A stretch of DNA of 64,000 nucleotides from Elusimicrobiales bacterium (lineage in GTDB: Bacteria; Elusimicrobiota; Elusimicrobia; Elusimicrobiales; UBA9959), in contig JAQTOU010000006.1 of NCBI GenBank assembly GCA_028713125.1, positions 1 through 64,000 on the forward strand, in the 5' to 3' direction. This document shows positions 35,505 to 44,238 of the stretch, piece after piece. A program made the translations under genes and the position numbers. The notes under the pieces are model-generated. The model searched no databases, had not been told where the DNA came from, and worked only from the letters and a program-made list of their open reading frames with translations. The number at the start of each line of letters is the position of its first letter. The stretch's first letter is position 1.

Positions 35505-36833
35505 TTAATCCGAAAACACTACCGTTCCGACCAGGTCCATTTTCCTGTCTTCGCTGCCGGCCGGGAGAAGGGTGTTCACAAGGTACGCGGCGGGGGGATA
35601 GTTCGGCGTTACTTTGCTGTTGAAAGCGTTCCTGACGCTGGCGGCCTGGGGCGACCCCGTATGGATGGCGGTGTAGTAATTTTCCAGCGGCATGAAGAGC
35701 GGCGCGAGGCTTTCCGCCACGGCGACGTGTCCCGCCGACATATGCGTGGCCCCCGGCTTTTTCACGAACACTTCGTGCAGAAGCGCTTTCGTTTCGGGTT
35801 CTGGCAGCCCCATCGACATGATCACGGCCAGGGGCCCGTCCGAAAGACCGATCCTAGACGAGGGGGATTTCGGGGCCAGGAAATGATCGCCGACCATCTG
35901 GAGCGGGTCGAAGATCGGCTTGACGCAGGCGGGGACGCCTTCCCGGGCGAACTGTTCGGGCTGCCCGGGGTCGCAATCCCTGAGCGAAAGGAGCGCCCAC
36001 ACGAGCTCCGAGCAATAAATGTCTATCTTGGCGGAGCTGTCCTGCTGGAGCGCGATCTGCGCGACCGTCTTCACGAATTTCAGGTCGGCCGTATATTTAG
36101 GGGAAAAATAATCCTGGTTAAAGGACAGCTGCGAAGGAAAGATCTGCGGCGCGAGCTTGCTCAGCCTTTTCATCCAGCCGAGAAGGTTGGCTTTCTGCTC
36201 CGCGCCGAGGTTCCTGGGGCGGATGATATGGAGGGCCGGGGCTTTTCTGTAATAAGGGCTGTCCAGGTTCCCGAGGAATTCCTGCGACAGCGGGTTGTCG
36301 ATATTAGAGACGATACCGTTTTCCACGTACAGGATCCCGGCGTGGCTTATCCCCATCTGGACGTTCGGGTACGGCCCCTGGAAGCCCCATTCGGGCCTGA
36401 AGGTCATGACGATATCTCCGGTCTGCGCTAAGCCGCCGGCGGCGAGCCTCGTCGCTACGTCCTTGCGGGGGGTGAGGTAGACGCGGAGCCCGACGGGTGC
36501 GGCGGCGCCGGCCGAACCCGGGTGGCGGAAGTCCCACAAGCCTTCCATGGGGGCTGTGGTCTCGGAAGTCCGCGCGTAAGCGCTTTCGGGGAAGGCGTAG
36601 AACACCGGGATGCGCAGTTTCTCGTCGAGCTGCTTATTGACCGCCGGGTCGAAAACGAAGGGTCCTTTGGAGGTGGCGGCCGGTTCGGGAACGGCCGGAA
36701 CTTCTATTTTAGGCGCGCCGGTCTGTCCGCCCGAAAAGAAGCCGTCCGCGAGGGCGGCGTCCTGGGCGCGGCTCAATGCCGGAAGCAGAAAGATCAAAGC
36801 TGAAGCTAAAGTCCTGACAGAAATTGATTTCAT
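35505..36833 (-). CDS. Large secreted YiiX-like cysteine hydrolase
   Basis: A 442-residue exported protein (signal peptide about residues 1-23, SRA-Q). The central domain repeats the permuted-papain pattern: TGDIVMTFRP, His164 in MGISHAGILYVENG, and Cys274 in IDIYCSELVWALL. The N-terminal 110 residues and the C-terminal 150 residues are extra. ATG 36833 is chosen because AGGGGAG precedes it and the signal peptide starts there; an in-frame ATG 60 bases further upstream is less likely. It heads the two-gene - strand unit with 34845-35492. Confidence 0.75.
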   Translation of the reverse strand: MKSISVRTLASALIFLLPALSRAQDAALADGFFSGGQTGAPKIEVPAVPEPAATSKGPFVFDPAVNKQLDEKLRIPVFYAFPESAYARTSETTAPMEGLWDFRHPGSAGAAAPVGLRVYLTPRKDVATRLAAGGLAQTGDIVMTFRPEWGFQGPYPNVQMGISHAGILYVENGIVSNIDNPLSQEFLGNLDSPYYRKAPALHIIRPRNLGAEQKANLLGWMKRLSKLAPQIFPSQLSFNQDYFSPKYTADLKFVKTVAQIALQQDSSAKIDIYCSELVWALLSLRDCDPGQPEQFAREGVPACVKPIFDPLQMVGDHFLAPKSPSSRIGLSDGPLAVIMSMGLPEPETKALLHEVFVKKPGATHMSAGHVAVAESLAPLFMPLENYYTAIHTGSPQAASVRNAFNSKVTPNYPPAAYLVNTLLPAGSEDRKMDLVGTVVFSD

Positions 36834-37002
36834 GGTTTCTCCCCTTGTTATAAGAATTTTAGGATAATACGGGTTTTCCGGAGTAGAAGCCAAAGGCCCA
36901 TCTTTCCTTTATCTTTTGCCGCCCCCGGCCTGGGTATTATGGCCGCTTCCGGCGGCCTGGCCCCGCACTTTAAACCCGTTTATATAGTAAAATTTTAATT
37001 AT

Positions 37003-38343
37003 ATGTTAAGGCCGAACGCTTTTCTAAAGGTAGCCGGCCCGGCCGCCATTTTGGGCGCGATCGGCTGGTCGCTTTGGCTTTGGCCCGCCCATTTCCTCTG
37101 GATCTTTCCGGCCAGCGGGGCGCTTTTTATCTGGTTTTCCTGGTCCGGCGAAAAAGAAGTCAAATATATCTTCCTCTTCCTGGTGACGGTGGCCGGGTTC
37201 CTCCTGCCAAAGCTTTCGGGCGGCGGGGATTCAATTTACCTGATGACGGGAGCCATAGCCGAAGTGCTTTGCCTGTGGCTGCTTTTTTTCGCCCTCTCCC
37301 ATTCCGAAAGCGCGCGGGCGGCCGCCCGCGAGCGGCTGGCCTCGGAAGAGGCGGCCGCCGGCGAGAAGATAAAGAATCTTGAAGACGAGCTGGCCCGCTA
37401 CCGCCTGCACCTGGACAGCACCCTGGCGCGGATAAGGGACAAGGGCGCGCTTTCCTCCGCTATACAGGACATGGGGGCCGCTTCCACTCCCGACGAAGTT
37501 AAGGGCCGGCTCGAGACGCTGCTTAATAATTATTTCCCCGGCGCGCTTGTCGAACTGCGTTCGGGCGCTCCGCGGGATTTCGCCGACCGGTGGGTAGCCG
37601 AGCGCAAGATCCCCCTTCTGGTGCGCAACGCCGAGACCGACAGCCGCTTCGCCAAGGGCTTCTTCGGGCCGGGCGAGAAGTCGTTTATGGCCCTGCCGCT
37701 GCACCTTTTCGGCCGACTCGTCGGTTTTGTCCGCGCTTCCGCGCAGGAGCCGGACCGCTTCAGGTCGGAGGACCTTCGCGGCGCCGAGCTGGCCTGCACG
37801 CTGGCCGGGGTCAGCATGGAGAACATCCACCTGTTCGAGAAGGTGAACGAGCTGGCAATAAAGGACGGCCTTACCGGCCTCTATACCCACCGCGCCTTCC
37901 AGTCCAGGCTGGACGAGGAGATACTGCGCTCCGCCCGCGCCAAGGTCCCCTTCTCGCTGGTAATGGCGGATATAGACCATTTTAAATCCTATAACGACAC
38001 TTTCGGCCACCAGGCCGGCGACGCGGTGCTAAAGGCCGTGTCGGAGACCATCGCCGGCGGAGTGAGGGAAGTTGATTTCGCGGCCCGCTATGGCGGCGAG
38101 GAATTCGCGCTGATCATAACCGGCGCCGATAAAGCGCAGGCCGCCGCAGCCGCCGAGAAGATACGCGTCGCGCTGGAGACCCGCTCTTTTAATTTCGGGG
38201 GCAAGGTTTCAGGAGTGACGTCCAGCTTCGGCGTGGCCGAATTCCCCTCCGAGGCTTCCGCCGCCGGGCAGCTGGTGCGCCTTGCGGACGAGCGGCTCTT
38301 CAAGGCGAAGCAGGCCGGCCGCAACAGGGTGGTGTCCGCATGA
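37003..38343 (+). CDS. Membrane GAF-GGDEF diguanylate cyclase
   Basis: A 446-residue c-di-GMP synthase. Three or four membrane segments occupy about residues 10-105, then a coiled coil, a GAF sensor (about 145-280; LHLFGRLVGFVRAS), and a GGDEF domain (about 285-445) with active-site RYGGEEFAL near residue 362. The inhibitory I-site RxxD (REVD) precedes the active site, so product inhibition is expected. The stop overlaps the next cyclase start by four bases, so the two are coupled. Confidence 0.9.
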   Translation: MLRPNAFLKVAGPAAILGAIGWSLWLWPAHFLWIFPASGALFIWFSWSGEKEVKYIFLFLVTVAGFLLPKLSGGGDSIYLMTGAIAEVLCLWLLFFALSHSESARAAARERLASEEAAAGEKIKNLEDELARYRLHLDSTLARIRDKGALSSAIQDMGAASTPDEVKGRLETLLNNYFPGALVELRSGAPRDFADRWVAERKIPLLVRNAETDSRFAKGFFGPGEKSFMALPLHLFGRLVGFVRASAQEPDRFRSEDLRGAELACTLAGVSMENIHLFEKVNELAIKDGLTGLYTHRAFQSRLDEEILRSARAKVPFSLVMADIDHFKSYNDTFGHQAGDAVLKAVSETIAGGVREVDFAARYGGEEFALIITGADKAQAAAAAEKIRVALETRSFNFGGKVSGVTSSFGVAEFPSEASAAGQLVRLADERLFKAKQAGRNRVVSA

Positions 38344-39587
38344 ACAGGCCTGAGCTCTGGATCGCCGCGGCCGCCGCTTCGCCCCTGCTCTCCTATTTCC
38401 TGGGCCGCTTCAACCGCTGGGCGGGCGCCTCGGCAGGAGCGGCGCTTTTCGCCTTCGCCTCTTTCATGCTTGCCGGTGAGATCTCCAAAGGCGCGCCGTA
38501 TGCGGCCCTCGCCCTGTGGATAACCGCCGCTCTGGCGCATTCCGTCATGCTTAACGGCGGCGCCGTGGCCGCGCCCGACCGCGCCGGGCTTGTAAAGCTG
38601 CTCGGCCGCGCCGCTAAACTGGAGGCTGAGCTCACCCTTATAAAGACCATGACGTCCCTTAACTCCGCCGGAGAGAAAAGATCTCTTGCGGTGTATTCCG
38701 CAGTAAGGCTGCTCTCGGACACGGTGGAGCCGCAGTCGGCGGCTAAGCAGCTTGGCAAATACCTGTCCGATTATTTCGAGACCGAAGAGGTTTCGCTTTA
38801 CATGGAAGGCAACTCCCCCGGCGGCGGGGGGATGGAACTTTTCGCGCACGGCGCGAAGGGCTCCGCGCTTCCAGGCTACCCGGAGCTGCTGGCCCTGGCC
38901 GGCGGCTTCCCGGCGGCGGCCAGGTCAGTCCAGGGCCTGGTGCTTGCGCCGGTCTCGGCCGGCGGCGGGCCGCTGGGGCTTATCGTTCTTCGCGGCGGCC
39001 CGCAGGGCGAGGAGCCGGCGGCCAGGTTCGCGGCCGAGATCTCTTTCGCGCTTAAGCGGGTCATTCTGTTCCGCAAGGTGGAATGGCTGTCTCTGACCGA
39101 CGGGCTTACCGGCCTCTGGCGCCGCAGCGCGCTCGACGAGAAGATCCGCGAGGAGCTGCGCCGGGCGGCGGCCTTCAAGACCACGATGGGCTTCATGATA
39201 GCCGATATCGATCATTTCAAGCATTTGAACGACACCTATGGCCACCAGTTCGGTGACGCGGTGCTCAAGCGGGTGGCGCAGCTGCTGAAGGAAGGCGTCT
39301 ACGAGACCGACTTCGTGGGGCGCTATGGCGGCGAGGAATTCGGCATCGTGCTGCCGCGCGCGGATTCCGCCGGCGTGCTGCGCAAGGCCGAGACCATAAG
39401 GGCGCGCATAGAGGCAGAGGTCTTTTCCCAGGGCCTGGAAAAGGTGCGCCTGACGGTGTCCATAGGCATAGCCCATTTTCCGCGCGACGGGCGCGCCCCG
39501 GAGGAGATAGTGGGCCGGGCCGACGCCGCGCTTTACGCCGCCAAGGAAGGCGGCCGGAACAGGGTTCTCGACGCGGTGGATCTATAG
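38340..39587 (+). CDS. Membrane GGDEF diguanylate cyclase lacking the I-site
   Basis: A 415-residue paralogue of the preceding gene: hydrophobic segments in about residues 1-75, a diverged GAF-like region (about 120-245; LVLAPVSAGGGPLGLIVLRG) and a GGDEF domain with RYGGEEFGIV near residue 328. At the I-site position it has YETD instead of RxxD, so inhibition by c-di-GMP is not expected. It overlaps the upstream cyclase (ATGA) and is followed by sppA. Confidence 0.9.
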   Translation: MNRPELWIAAAAASPLLSYFLGRFNRWAGASAGAALFAFASFMLAGEISKGAPYAALALWITAALAHSVMLNGGAVAAPDRAGLVKLLGRAAKLEAELTLIKTMTSLNSAGEKRSLAVYSAVRLLSDTVEPQSAAKQLGKYLSDYFETEEVSLYMEGNSPGGGGMELFAHGAKGSALPGYPELLALAGGFPAAARSVQGLVLAPVSAGGGPLGLIVLRGGPQGEEPAARFAAEISFALKRVILFRKVEWLSLTDGLTGLWRRSALDEKIREELRRAAAFKTTMGFMIADIDHFKHLNDTYGHQFGDAVLKRVAQLLKEGVYETDFVGRYGGEEFGIVLPRADSAGVLRKAETIRARIEAEVFSQGLEKVRLTVSIGIAHFPRDGRAPEEIVGRADAALYAAKEGGRNRVLDAVDL

Positions 39588-39641
39588 CCATATGCTATAG
39601 TTTGTTTTTACTTTTTTCGGCTCAATTCAGTTGGAGGACTA

Positions 39642-40691
39642 ATGGAAGAGCAAAACAACAGCGGCGCGGTAAATCCCGAAGCACAGCCCAAGCCGGCGGC
39701 CCCGCCCGTTCCCGCGGCGCCCAAGCCCGGCGCGGCGCTCTGGCTTAAAATAATAGCCGTGCTATACGCGCTTTCGCTTGCGGCGTCCTATACCGTGATA
39801 AGCAAGGCCGACGCGGCCCGCAAGGCGAAGCCTGACGACCTGGACATCTCCAAGCTGACCGGCCTGGGCCAAAGCAAGAAGAACGCCGTGGCGGTAATAC
39901 CGCTTTACGGCGCCATCTCGCAGGGCAGTTCCGGCCACTCCTGGGAGAGAGGCAGCCAGCAGATAGCCAGGCGCATAAAGAACATGGCAGCCAAAAAGGA
40001 AGTAAAGGCCATCGTCCTGGACATAAACTCTCCCGGCGGCACGGTGGGCGCGGTGCAGGAGATCTATTCCGCCATCCTCAAGGCCAAGGCCGAAACCAAA
40101 AAACCTTTTATCGCCCGCTTCGGCGAGGTTTCCGCAAGCGGCGGCTACTACGTGGCCGCGGCCTGCGACCAGATCATGGCCCACCCCGGAACCATAACCG
40201 GCTCTATAGGCGTGATCTTCAGCGTGGGCAACTTCGAGGGGCTCATGAAAAAAGTGGGCTACCGGAGCGAGGTCATTAAATCCGGCAAGTTCAAGGATAT
40301 CGGCTCTCCCTCTCGCGAAATGACGCCAGAGGAGCGCAAGCTGCTCCAGGCGATGATAGACGACTCTTACGACCAGTTCGTGAAAGCCGTTTCCGACGGG
40401 CGCAAGATGCCGGTGGACCAGGTGAAGGTTCTGGCCGACGGCCGGATCTACACCGGCCGGCAGGCCCTGGACAATAAGCTCGTGGACTCGCTGGGCGACC
40501 TGCAGGACGCTATCGACAAGGCCGGCGAGCTGGGCGGTCTGGGCAAGAACCCCCGCGTGCTGAACGAGGCCGACCCGCTGGAAAACTTCCTTTCGCTGAT
40601 CGACACCAAGCTCTCTTTCATGGGGACGAAGTCGGTGACCGACGCCATGGACATGGCGCCCAGCCTGGAATACCGCTGGTACGGGAGGTAA
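39642..40691 (+). CDS. sppA: Signal peptide peptidase SppA (S49)
   Basis: A 349-residue membrane-anchored serine protease that degrades cleaved signal peptides. A Pro/Ala-rich cytosolic start (about 1-30), one membrane segment (about 34-50) and the S49 domain follow. LDINSPGGTVGA, Ser166 in EVSASGGYYVAAACD, and Lys213 in VIKSGKFKDIGSP form the expected Ser-Lys site. Length matches the single-domain (short) form. GGAGG lies at 39632-39636. The next gene begins three bases after the stop. Confidence 0.93.
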   Translation: MEEQNNSGAVNPEAQPKPAAPPVPAAPKPGAALWLKIIAVLYALSLAASYTVISKADAARKAKPDDLDISKLTGLGQSKKNAVAVIPLYGAISQGSSGHSWERGSQQIARRIKNMAAKKEVKAIVLDINSPGGTVGAVQEIYSAILKAKAETKKPFIARFGEVSASGGYYVAAACDQIMAHPGTITGSIGVIFSVGNFEGLMKKVGYRSEVIKSGKFKDIGSPSREMTPEERKLLQAMIDDSYDQFVKAVSDGRKMPVDQVKVLADGRIYTGRQALDNKLVDSLGDLQDAIDKAGELGGLGKNPRVLNEADPLENFLSLIDTKLSFMGTKSVTDAMDMAPSLEYRWYGR

Positions 40692-40693
40692 AA

Positions 40694-41239
40694 ATGAATC
40701 CTTTTACCGCTTTGGAAGCCGTTATCGAACGGCCTGAAATTCTGGCCGGGGAGGAGCGCCCCGCCGGGCTCGGCCGCGCCGGCCTGCTGGGCTACTTCGC
40801 CGGCACGCTGGGCGTCTTCACCTTCCTGCGCATGTTCTCGGCGGTGCCGCCGGGGGCCATGTCTTTCATGGTCGTCCTGACGCTCCTCCTGGCTTTCAAT
40901 TACTTCCTCGCCTCGTCCATCCACCTGTTCATGGACTTCACCGGGGCCAGGGGCAGCGCCGCCAGGCTTTTCCTCGCCTTCGGCCTCTCGGACTACCTCC
41001 TGGCGCTGCTGGTTCCGCTGGCTTTTTTCGCGAAGCTGCAGTTCCTGAACGCCTTCCTCTGGTTCTGCCTCTGCCTGCTGGTCGTGTTCTACGCCAGGAC
41101 GCGGCTGGTGCGCAGGCTTTACCCGGTCTCCACCAACAAGGCGCTGCTCTCGCTCTGGCTGCCTTACGCCGGGCTGGGCATGGTGGTCTTTACCGTGGGC
41201 GTCTATTCCATAGCCTGGCTGGTCTGGCTGATCGTCTGA
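40694..41239 (+). CDS. Yip1-like integral membrane protein
   Basis: A 181-residue protein with a short cytosolic start (NPFTALEAVIERPEIL, typical of bacterial Yip1-like proteins) and about five membrane segments from residue 30 to the end. No catalytic residues are apparent. It starts three bases after sppA and 12 bases before nnrE, so it is part of the sppA-nnrE transcript. The function is unknown; membrane-organisation roles of eukaryotic Yip1 cannot be transferred. Confidence 0.6.
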   Translation: MNPFTALEAVIERPEILAGEERPAGLGRAGLLGYFAGTLGVFTFLRMFSAVPPGAMSFMVVLTLLLAFNYFLASSIHLFMDFTGARGSAARLFLAFGLSDYLLALLVPLAFFAKLQFLNAFLWFCLCLLVVFYARTRLVRRLYPVSTNKALLSLWLPYAGLGMVVFTVGVYSIAWLVWLIV

Positions 41240-41251
41240 GGCTGAAGCCGC

Positions 41252-41980
41252 ATGTCAAAAGTCCCGCAGGTTAAAGAATTCGGCGGCTTTCCCGTAGTGA
41301 CGGCCGAAAAAATGAAGTACCTCGACAGGAAGGCCTCGCTCGAGTACGGCATCCCTTCCCATATTCTGATGGAGAACGCCGGCCGCGCCGTGGCGCAGGC
41401 CGCGCTCGAATTCGCCGCCGCGGAACTGGGCAAGCAGCCGGCCGGCCTTAAAGCCGTGGTCTGCTGCGGCAAGGGGAATAACGGCGGGGACGGGCTCGTC
41501 GCCGCGCGCTACCTGAAGCGGGCCGGCGCGGACGTGAAGGCCTTTATCCTCCCGCCCAGGGAGACCGGCTACGGCGAGCTGGTCGTAAAAAATCTCGAAG
41601 CGGCCAAAGCCGCCGGGGTCCCGGTGGCTATGACGGAAAAAGAGGGGCTCGACGCCCTGGCGGCCGAGTTCTCCTCCGCCGACCTGCTTCTGGACGCCCT
41701 GCTCGGTATCAGCGCCGTCGGCAAGCCCACCGGCCCGGTCCATAGGGTGATACAGCTGATGAACAAAAGCGGCCGCGCGATAATCGCCGTCGACATCCCT
41801 TCCGGCCTAAGCACCGACACCGGCCATCACAGCGGCGTGTACATCATGGCGAAGCTGACCCTGACGCTGGGCTTCGCGAAGAGCGGCCTGATGGCGGCGC
41901 ACGCCCAGAAGAACACCGGCGTAATAAAGGTTCTGCCCATAGGTTACCCGCAGGCGCTTATAGAGGAGGCCGCACGATGA
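41252..41980 (+). CDS. nnrE: NAD(P)H-hydrate epimerase (YjeF N-domain)
   Basis: A 242-residue protein that epimerises damaged NAD(P)H hydrates so that they can be repaired. The YjeF-N fold shows MKYLDRKASLEYGIPSHILM, ENAGRAVAQ, CCGKGNNGGDGLVAARYLK (phosphate loop), LLLDALLGISAVGKPTGPV and IAVDIPSGLSTDTG with the catalytic Asp. The C-terminal dehydratase (NnrD) domain of the fused form is absent. The stop overlaps the receiver gene by four bases. Confidence 0.92.
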   Translation: MSKVPQVKEFGGFPVVTAEKMKYLDRKASLEYGIPSHILMENAGRAVAQAALEFAAAELGKQPAGLKAVVCCGKGNNGGDGLVAARYLKRAGADVKAFILPPRETGYGELVVKNLEAAKAAGVPVAMTEKEGLDALAAEFSSADLLLDALLGISAVGKPTGPVHRVIQLMNKSGRAIIAVDIPSGLSTDTGHHSGVYIMAKLTLTLGFAKSGLMAAHAQKNTGVIKVLPIGYPQALIEEAAR

Positions 41981-42387
41981 ACATAGTCATAGCCGACGAC
42001 GACCAGAACCTGCTGGCCATGCTGGTCCCGCACCTCGAGCACGCGGGACACAAAGTGACGCTGGCCGCCAACGGCGCCGAGCTCCTGAAGAAAATAGCGG
42101 AAACCCGCGCCGACCTTGTAATTTCCGACATAAACATGCCCGGCTTCGACGGCATCGAGCTTTATAATAAAACCCGGGCGATGCACGAATACGAGACCAC
42201 CCCGTTCATCCTCTGGAGCGGGCTTGAGATAGAAAAAGGCCGCGCCCTGGCCGCCACCGACCATAAGCTGCGCTTCCTGAAAAAACCTTTCAGCCTGGCC
42301 GCCCTGCACAAGGCCATGGACGAAGTGACGGATATCCCGCTTTTCTGGGATTACGGTTCCGGCGGCAAGCCGGGCCTCAAAATGTAG
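41977..42387 (+). CDS. Stand-alone response-regulator receiver protein
   Basis: A 136-residue receiver domain: acidic DDD at residues 7-9, phosphoacceptor Asp51 in ISDINMPGFDG, and Lys in FLKKPF. The Thr/Ser position is in LWSG. No output domain is present. It overlaps nnrE by four bases and is 28 bases before an amylase gene; no kinase lies next to it, so partners are unknown. It resembles the receiver at 17719 in lacking an effector. Confidence 0.88.
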   Translation: MNIVIADDDQNLLAMLVPHLEHAGHKVTLAANGAELLKKIAETRADLVISDINMPGFDGIELYNKTRAMHEYETTPFILWSGLEIEKGRALAATDHKLRFLKKPFSLAALHKAMDEVTDIPLFWDYGSGGKPGLKM

Positions 42388-42415
42388 CGCAAAAAAATAC
42401 GGCACCGGGAGGCTT

Positions 42416-44221
42416 ATGCGCCCTTTCAACGACAGCGTCATTTACTTCGCCGTGGTGGACCGGTTCTGCAACGGCAACCCCGCCAACGACCTGGGGTTCA
42501 ATAAAGATTCTTTCGACGAAACCCATACCGACTGGTTCAAATACTGGGGCGGGGATCTCCACGGCGTGATCAGCAAGCTGGATTATTTAAAAGAGCTCGG
42601 CTGTTCCTCCGTCTGGCTGACCCCGCTGTTCGACCAGGCTGACGGGCTGGTGGACGTGGAGGGGCGCGGCATGGCCTCCTATCACGGCTACTGGGCCAAG
42701 GATTTCAAGCGGCTCGACGAGCACTTGTCCGGCTCGAAGGACGATGTAAGGGTTTTCGCCTCGAAAAATACCGTCGTGGACCGCCTCGTGAAGAGCATGC
42801 ATGACAAAGATATGCGCCTGGTGCTCGACATAGTCTGCAACCATTCCAGCCCCGCGCAGCGCCCCGACAGGGGGGGGCTGCCTACCAAGGGGGAGCTGTA
42901 CGACGACGGAAAACTGCTGACTTCCTACGACAACGACAAACTTGGCTGGTACCACCGGAACGGCGGCGTCAGCGACTGGAACAATAAGGGCCAGGTGGAG
43001 ACCAGCGAACTCGCCGGGCTGGCGGATTTCAACGAGTCGCATATAGGCTACCGCAACTATATAAAGGACGCGATGCGGCTGTGGCTCGATAAGGGCGTGG
43101 ACGCCCTCCGCGTGGACACCGTCAAACATATGCCCCTCTGGTTCTGGCAGGAGTTCGTGTCCGACATGTTCTTCCACAGGCCCGGTCTTTTCATCTTCGG
43201 GGAATGGTTCCAGGGCGGCTGCTACGACGGGCAGTCGGTGGAGTTCGCGAACAAGAGCGGCATGGGCATGCTTGACTTCGCCCTCCAGCGCGGGCTGGAA
43301 GGCTGCCTCGCCCGCGGCGAGGAGCAGGGCTTCGAGCTGGTGGACAACGTTTTCGGGCTGGATTCCTGTTTCGACGACTGCCGCCACCTGGTCACTTTCC
43401 TGGACAACCACGACATGCCGCGCTTCATGTCGTCCGGCGCTAGCCCGGCGCGCGTGGACATGGGCCTGGCCTTTATCCTGACCTGCCGCGGTACGCCCTG
43501 CATCTATTACGGCACGGAACAGTACCTGCACGATGACACTAACGGCGGAGTCGACCCCTATAACAGGCCGATGATGGAAAAGTGGGGAACGGATACCCCG
43601 GCTTTCCGCATAGTTAAAAAACTCGCGGCGGTCCGCAGGGAGAACAAAGCCGTGCAGAGCGGCAGCCATCGAAAAAAATATTTAACGCCCGACGTTTACG
43701 CCTATACCCGCGTCTACCGGGGCAGCAGCTGCCTGGCCGCTTTCAACCGCGGTGCCGACGCCGTTATCGACCTCGAAAGCATAGAACTGCCCGACGGGGT
43801 TTACAAGGACATCCTGTCCGACCGCGCGGTTACCGTGAAAGAAGGCCGGATAAAAGGCCTCCGGCTGGAGCGGGACAGCTCTTTTATCATTTCTTATTGC
43901 GGCCCGGCGCGGGAAAAAGCGGAGCTTGAAATTTCTTTTCTTCTGAACGGCTACTGCACGCCCTTCGGAGAGCGCGTGAAGGTGACTGGCAACTGCCCGG
44001 AACTGGGGAACTGGGACCTGGAAAAAGCCTTCCCGCTTGAATATATAAACGAAAATATGTGGCTGGGCCAATTGCCGCTTAAGGAAAGCGCCGGCAAGGC
44101 CATAGCTTACAAGTTCATCATCGATAAAGGCGAGGGCGGCGTTCTCTACGAGAACCGCCCCGCCCATGTCCGCTTCCTGCCCGCGAAGGGCCTGGTGGAG
44201 CAGCAGCACAAATGGAGTTAA
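42416..44221 (+). CDS. GH13 alpha-amylase with C-terminal CBM20-like domain
   Basis: A 601-residue enzyme without a signal peptide, so cytoplasmic. GH13 elements: DIVCNHSSPA, VDALRVDTVKHM with nucleophile Asp234, FIFGEWFQGG with acid/base Glu263, and FLDNHDMPRF with Asp333. Residues about 500-601 (FLLNGYCTPFGERVKVTGNC, PELGNWDLEKAFPL) resemble a CBM20 starch-binding domain. It probably acts on stored glycogen or internal maltodextrins, in contrast to the secreted amylase at 15325. GGGAGG precedes the ATG. The final A of the stop codon begins a palindrome half-copy. Confidence 0.88.
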   Translation: MRPFNDSVIYFAVVDRFCNGNPANDLGFNKDSFDETHTDWFKYWGGDLHGVISKLDYLKELGCSSVWLTPLFDQADGLVDVEGRGMASYHGYWAKDFKRLDEHLSGSKDDVRVFASKNTVVDRLVKSMHDKDMRLVLDIVCNHSSPAQRPDRGGLPTKGELYDDGKLLTSYDNDKLGWYHRNGGVSDWNNKGQVETSELAGLADFNESHIGYRNYIKDAMRLWLDKGVDALRVDTVKHMPLWFWQEFVSDMFFHRPGLFIFGEWFQGGCYDGQSVEFANKSGMGMLDFALQRGLEGCLARGEEQGFELVDNVFGLDSCFDDCRHLVTFLDNHDMPRFMSSGASPARVDMGLAFILTCRGTPCIYYGTEQYLHDDTNGGVDPYNRPMMEKWGTDTPAFRIVKKLAAVRRENKAVQSGSHRKKYLTPDVYAYTRVYRGSSCLAAFNRGADAVIDLESIELPDGVYKDILSDRAVTVKEGRIKGLRLERDSSFIISYCGPAREKAELEISFLLNGYCTPFGERVKVTGNCPELGNWDLEKAFPLEYINENMWLGQLPLKESAGKAIAYKFIIDKGEGGVLYENRPAHVRFLPAKGLVEQQHKWS

Positions 44222-44238
44222 GGGGACAGGCTACTTAT
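44220..44238. repeat. REP-like palindrome, half copy B
   Basis: AAGGGGACAGGCTACTTAT (44220-44238) matches one arm of the palindromes at 10926, 44995 and 53790, with no opposite arm nearby. It begins at the stop codon of the amylase and contains the tilS stop codon (CTA at 44231-44233 on this strand), so both convergent genes end inside it. Confidence 0.75.

Noticed and set aside
15325-44221. The two GH13 genes as a recent duplication
   Set aside because: They differ in length, export signal and C-terminal domain and share only the family motifs.
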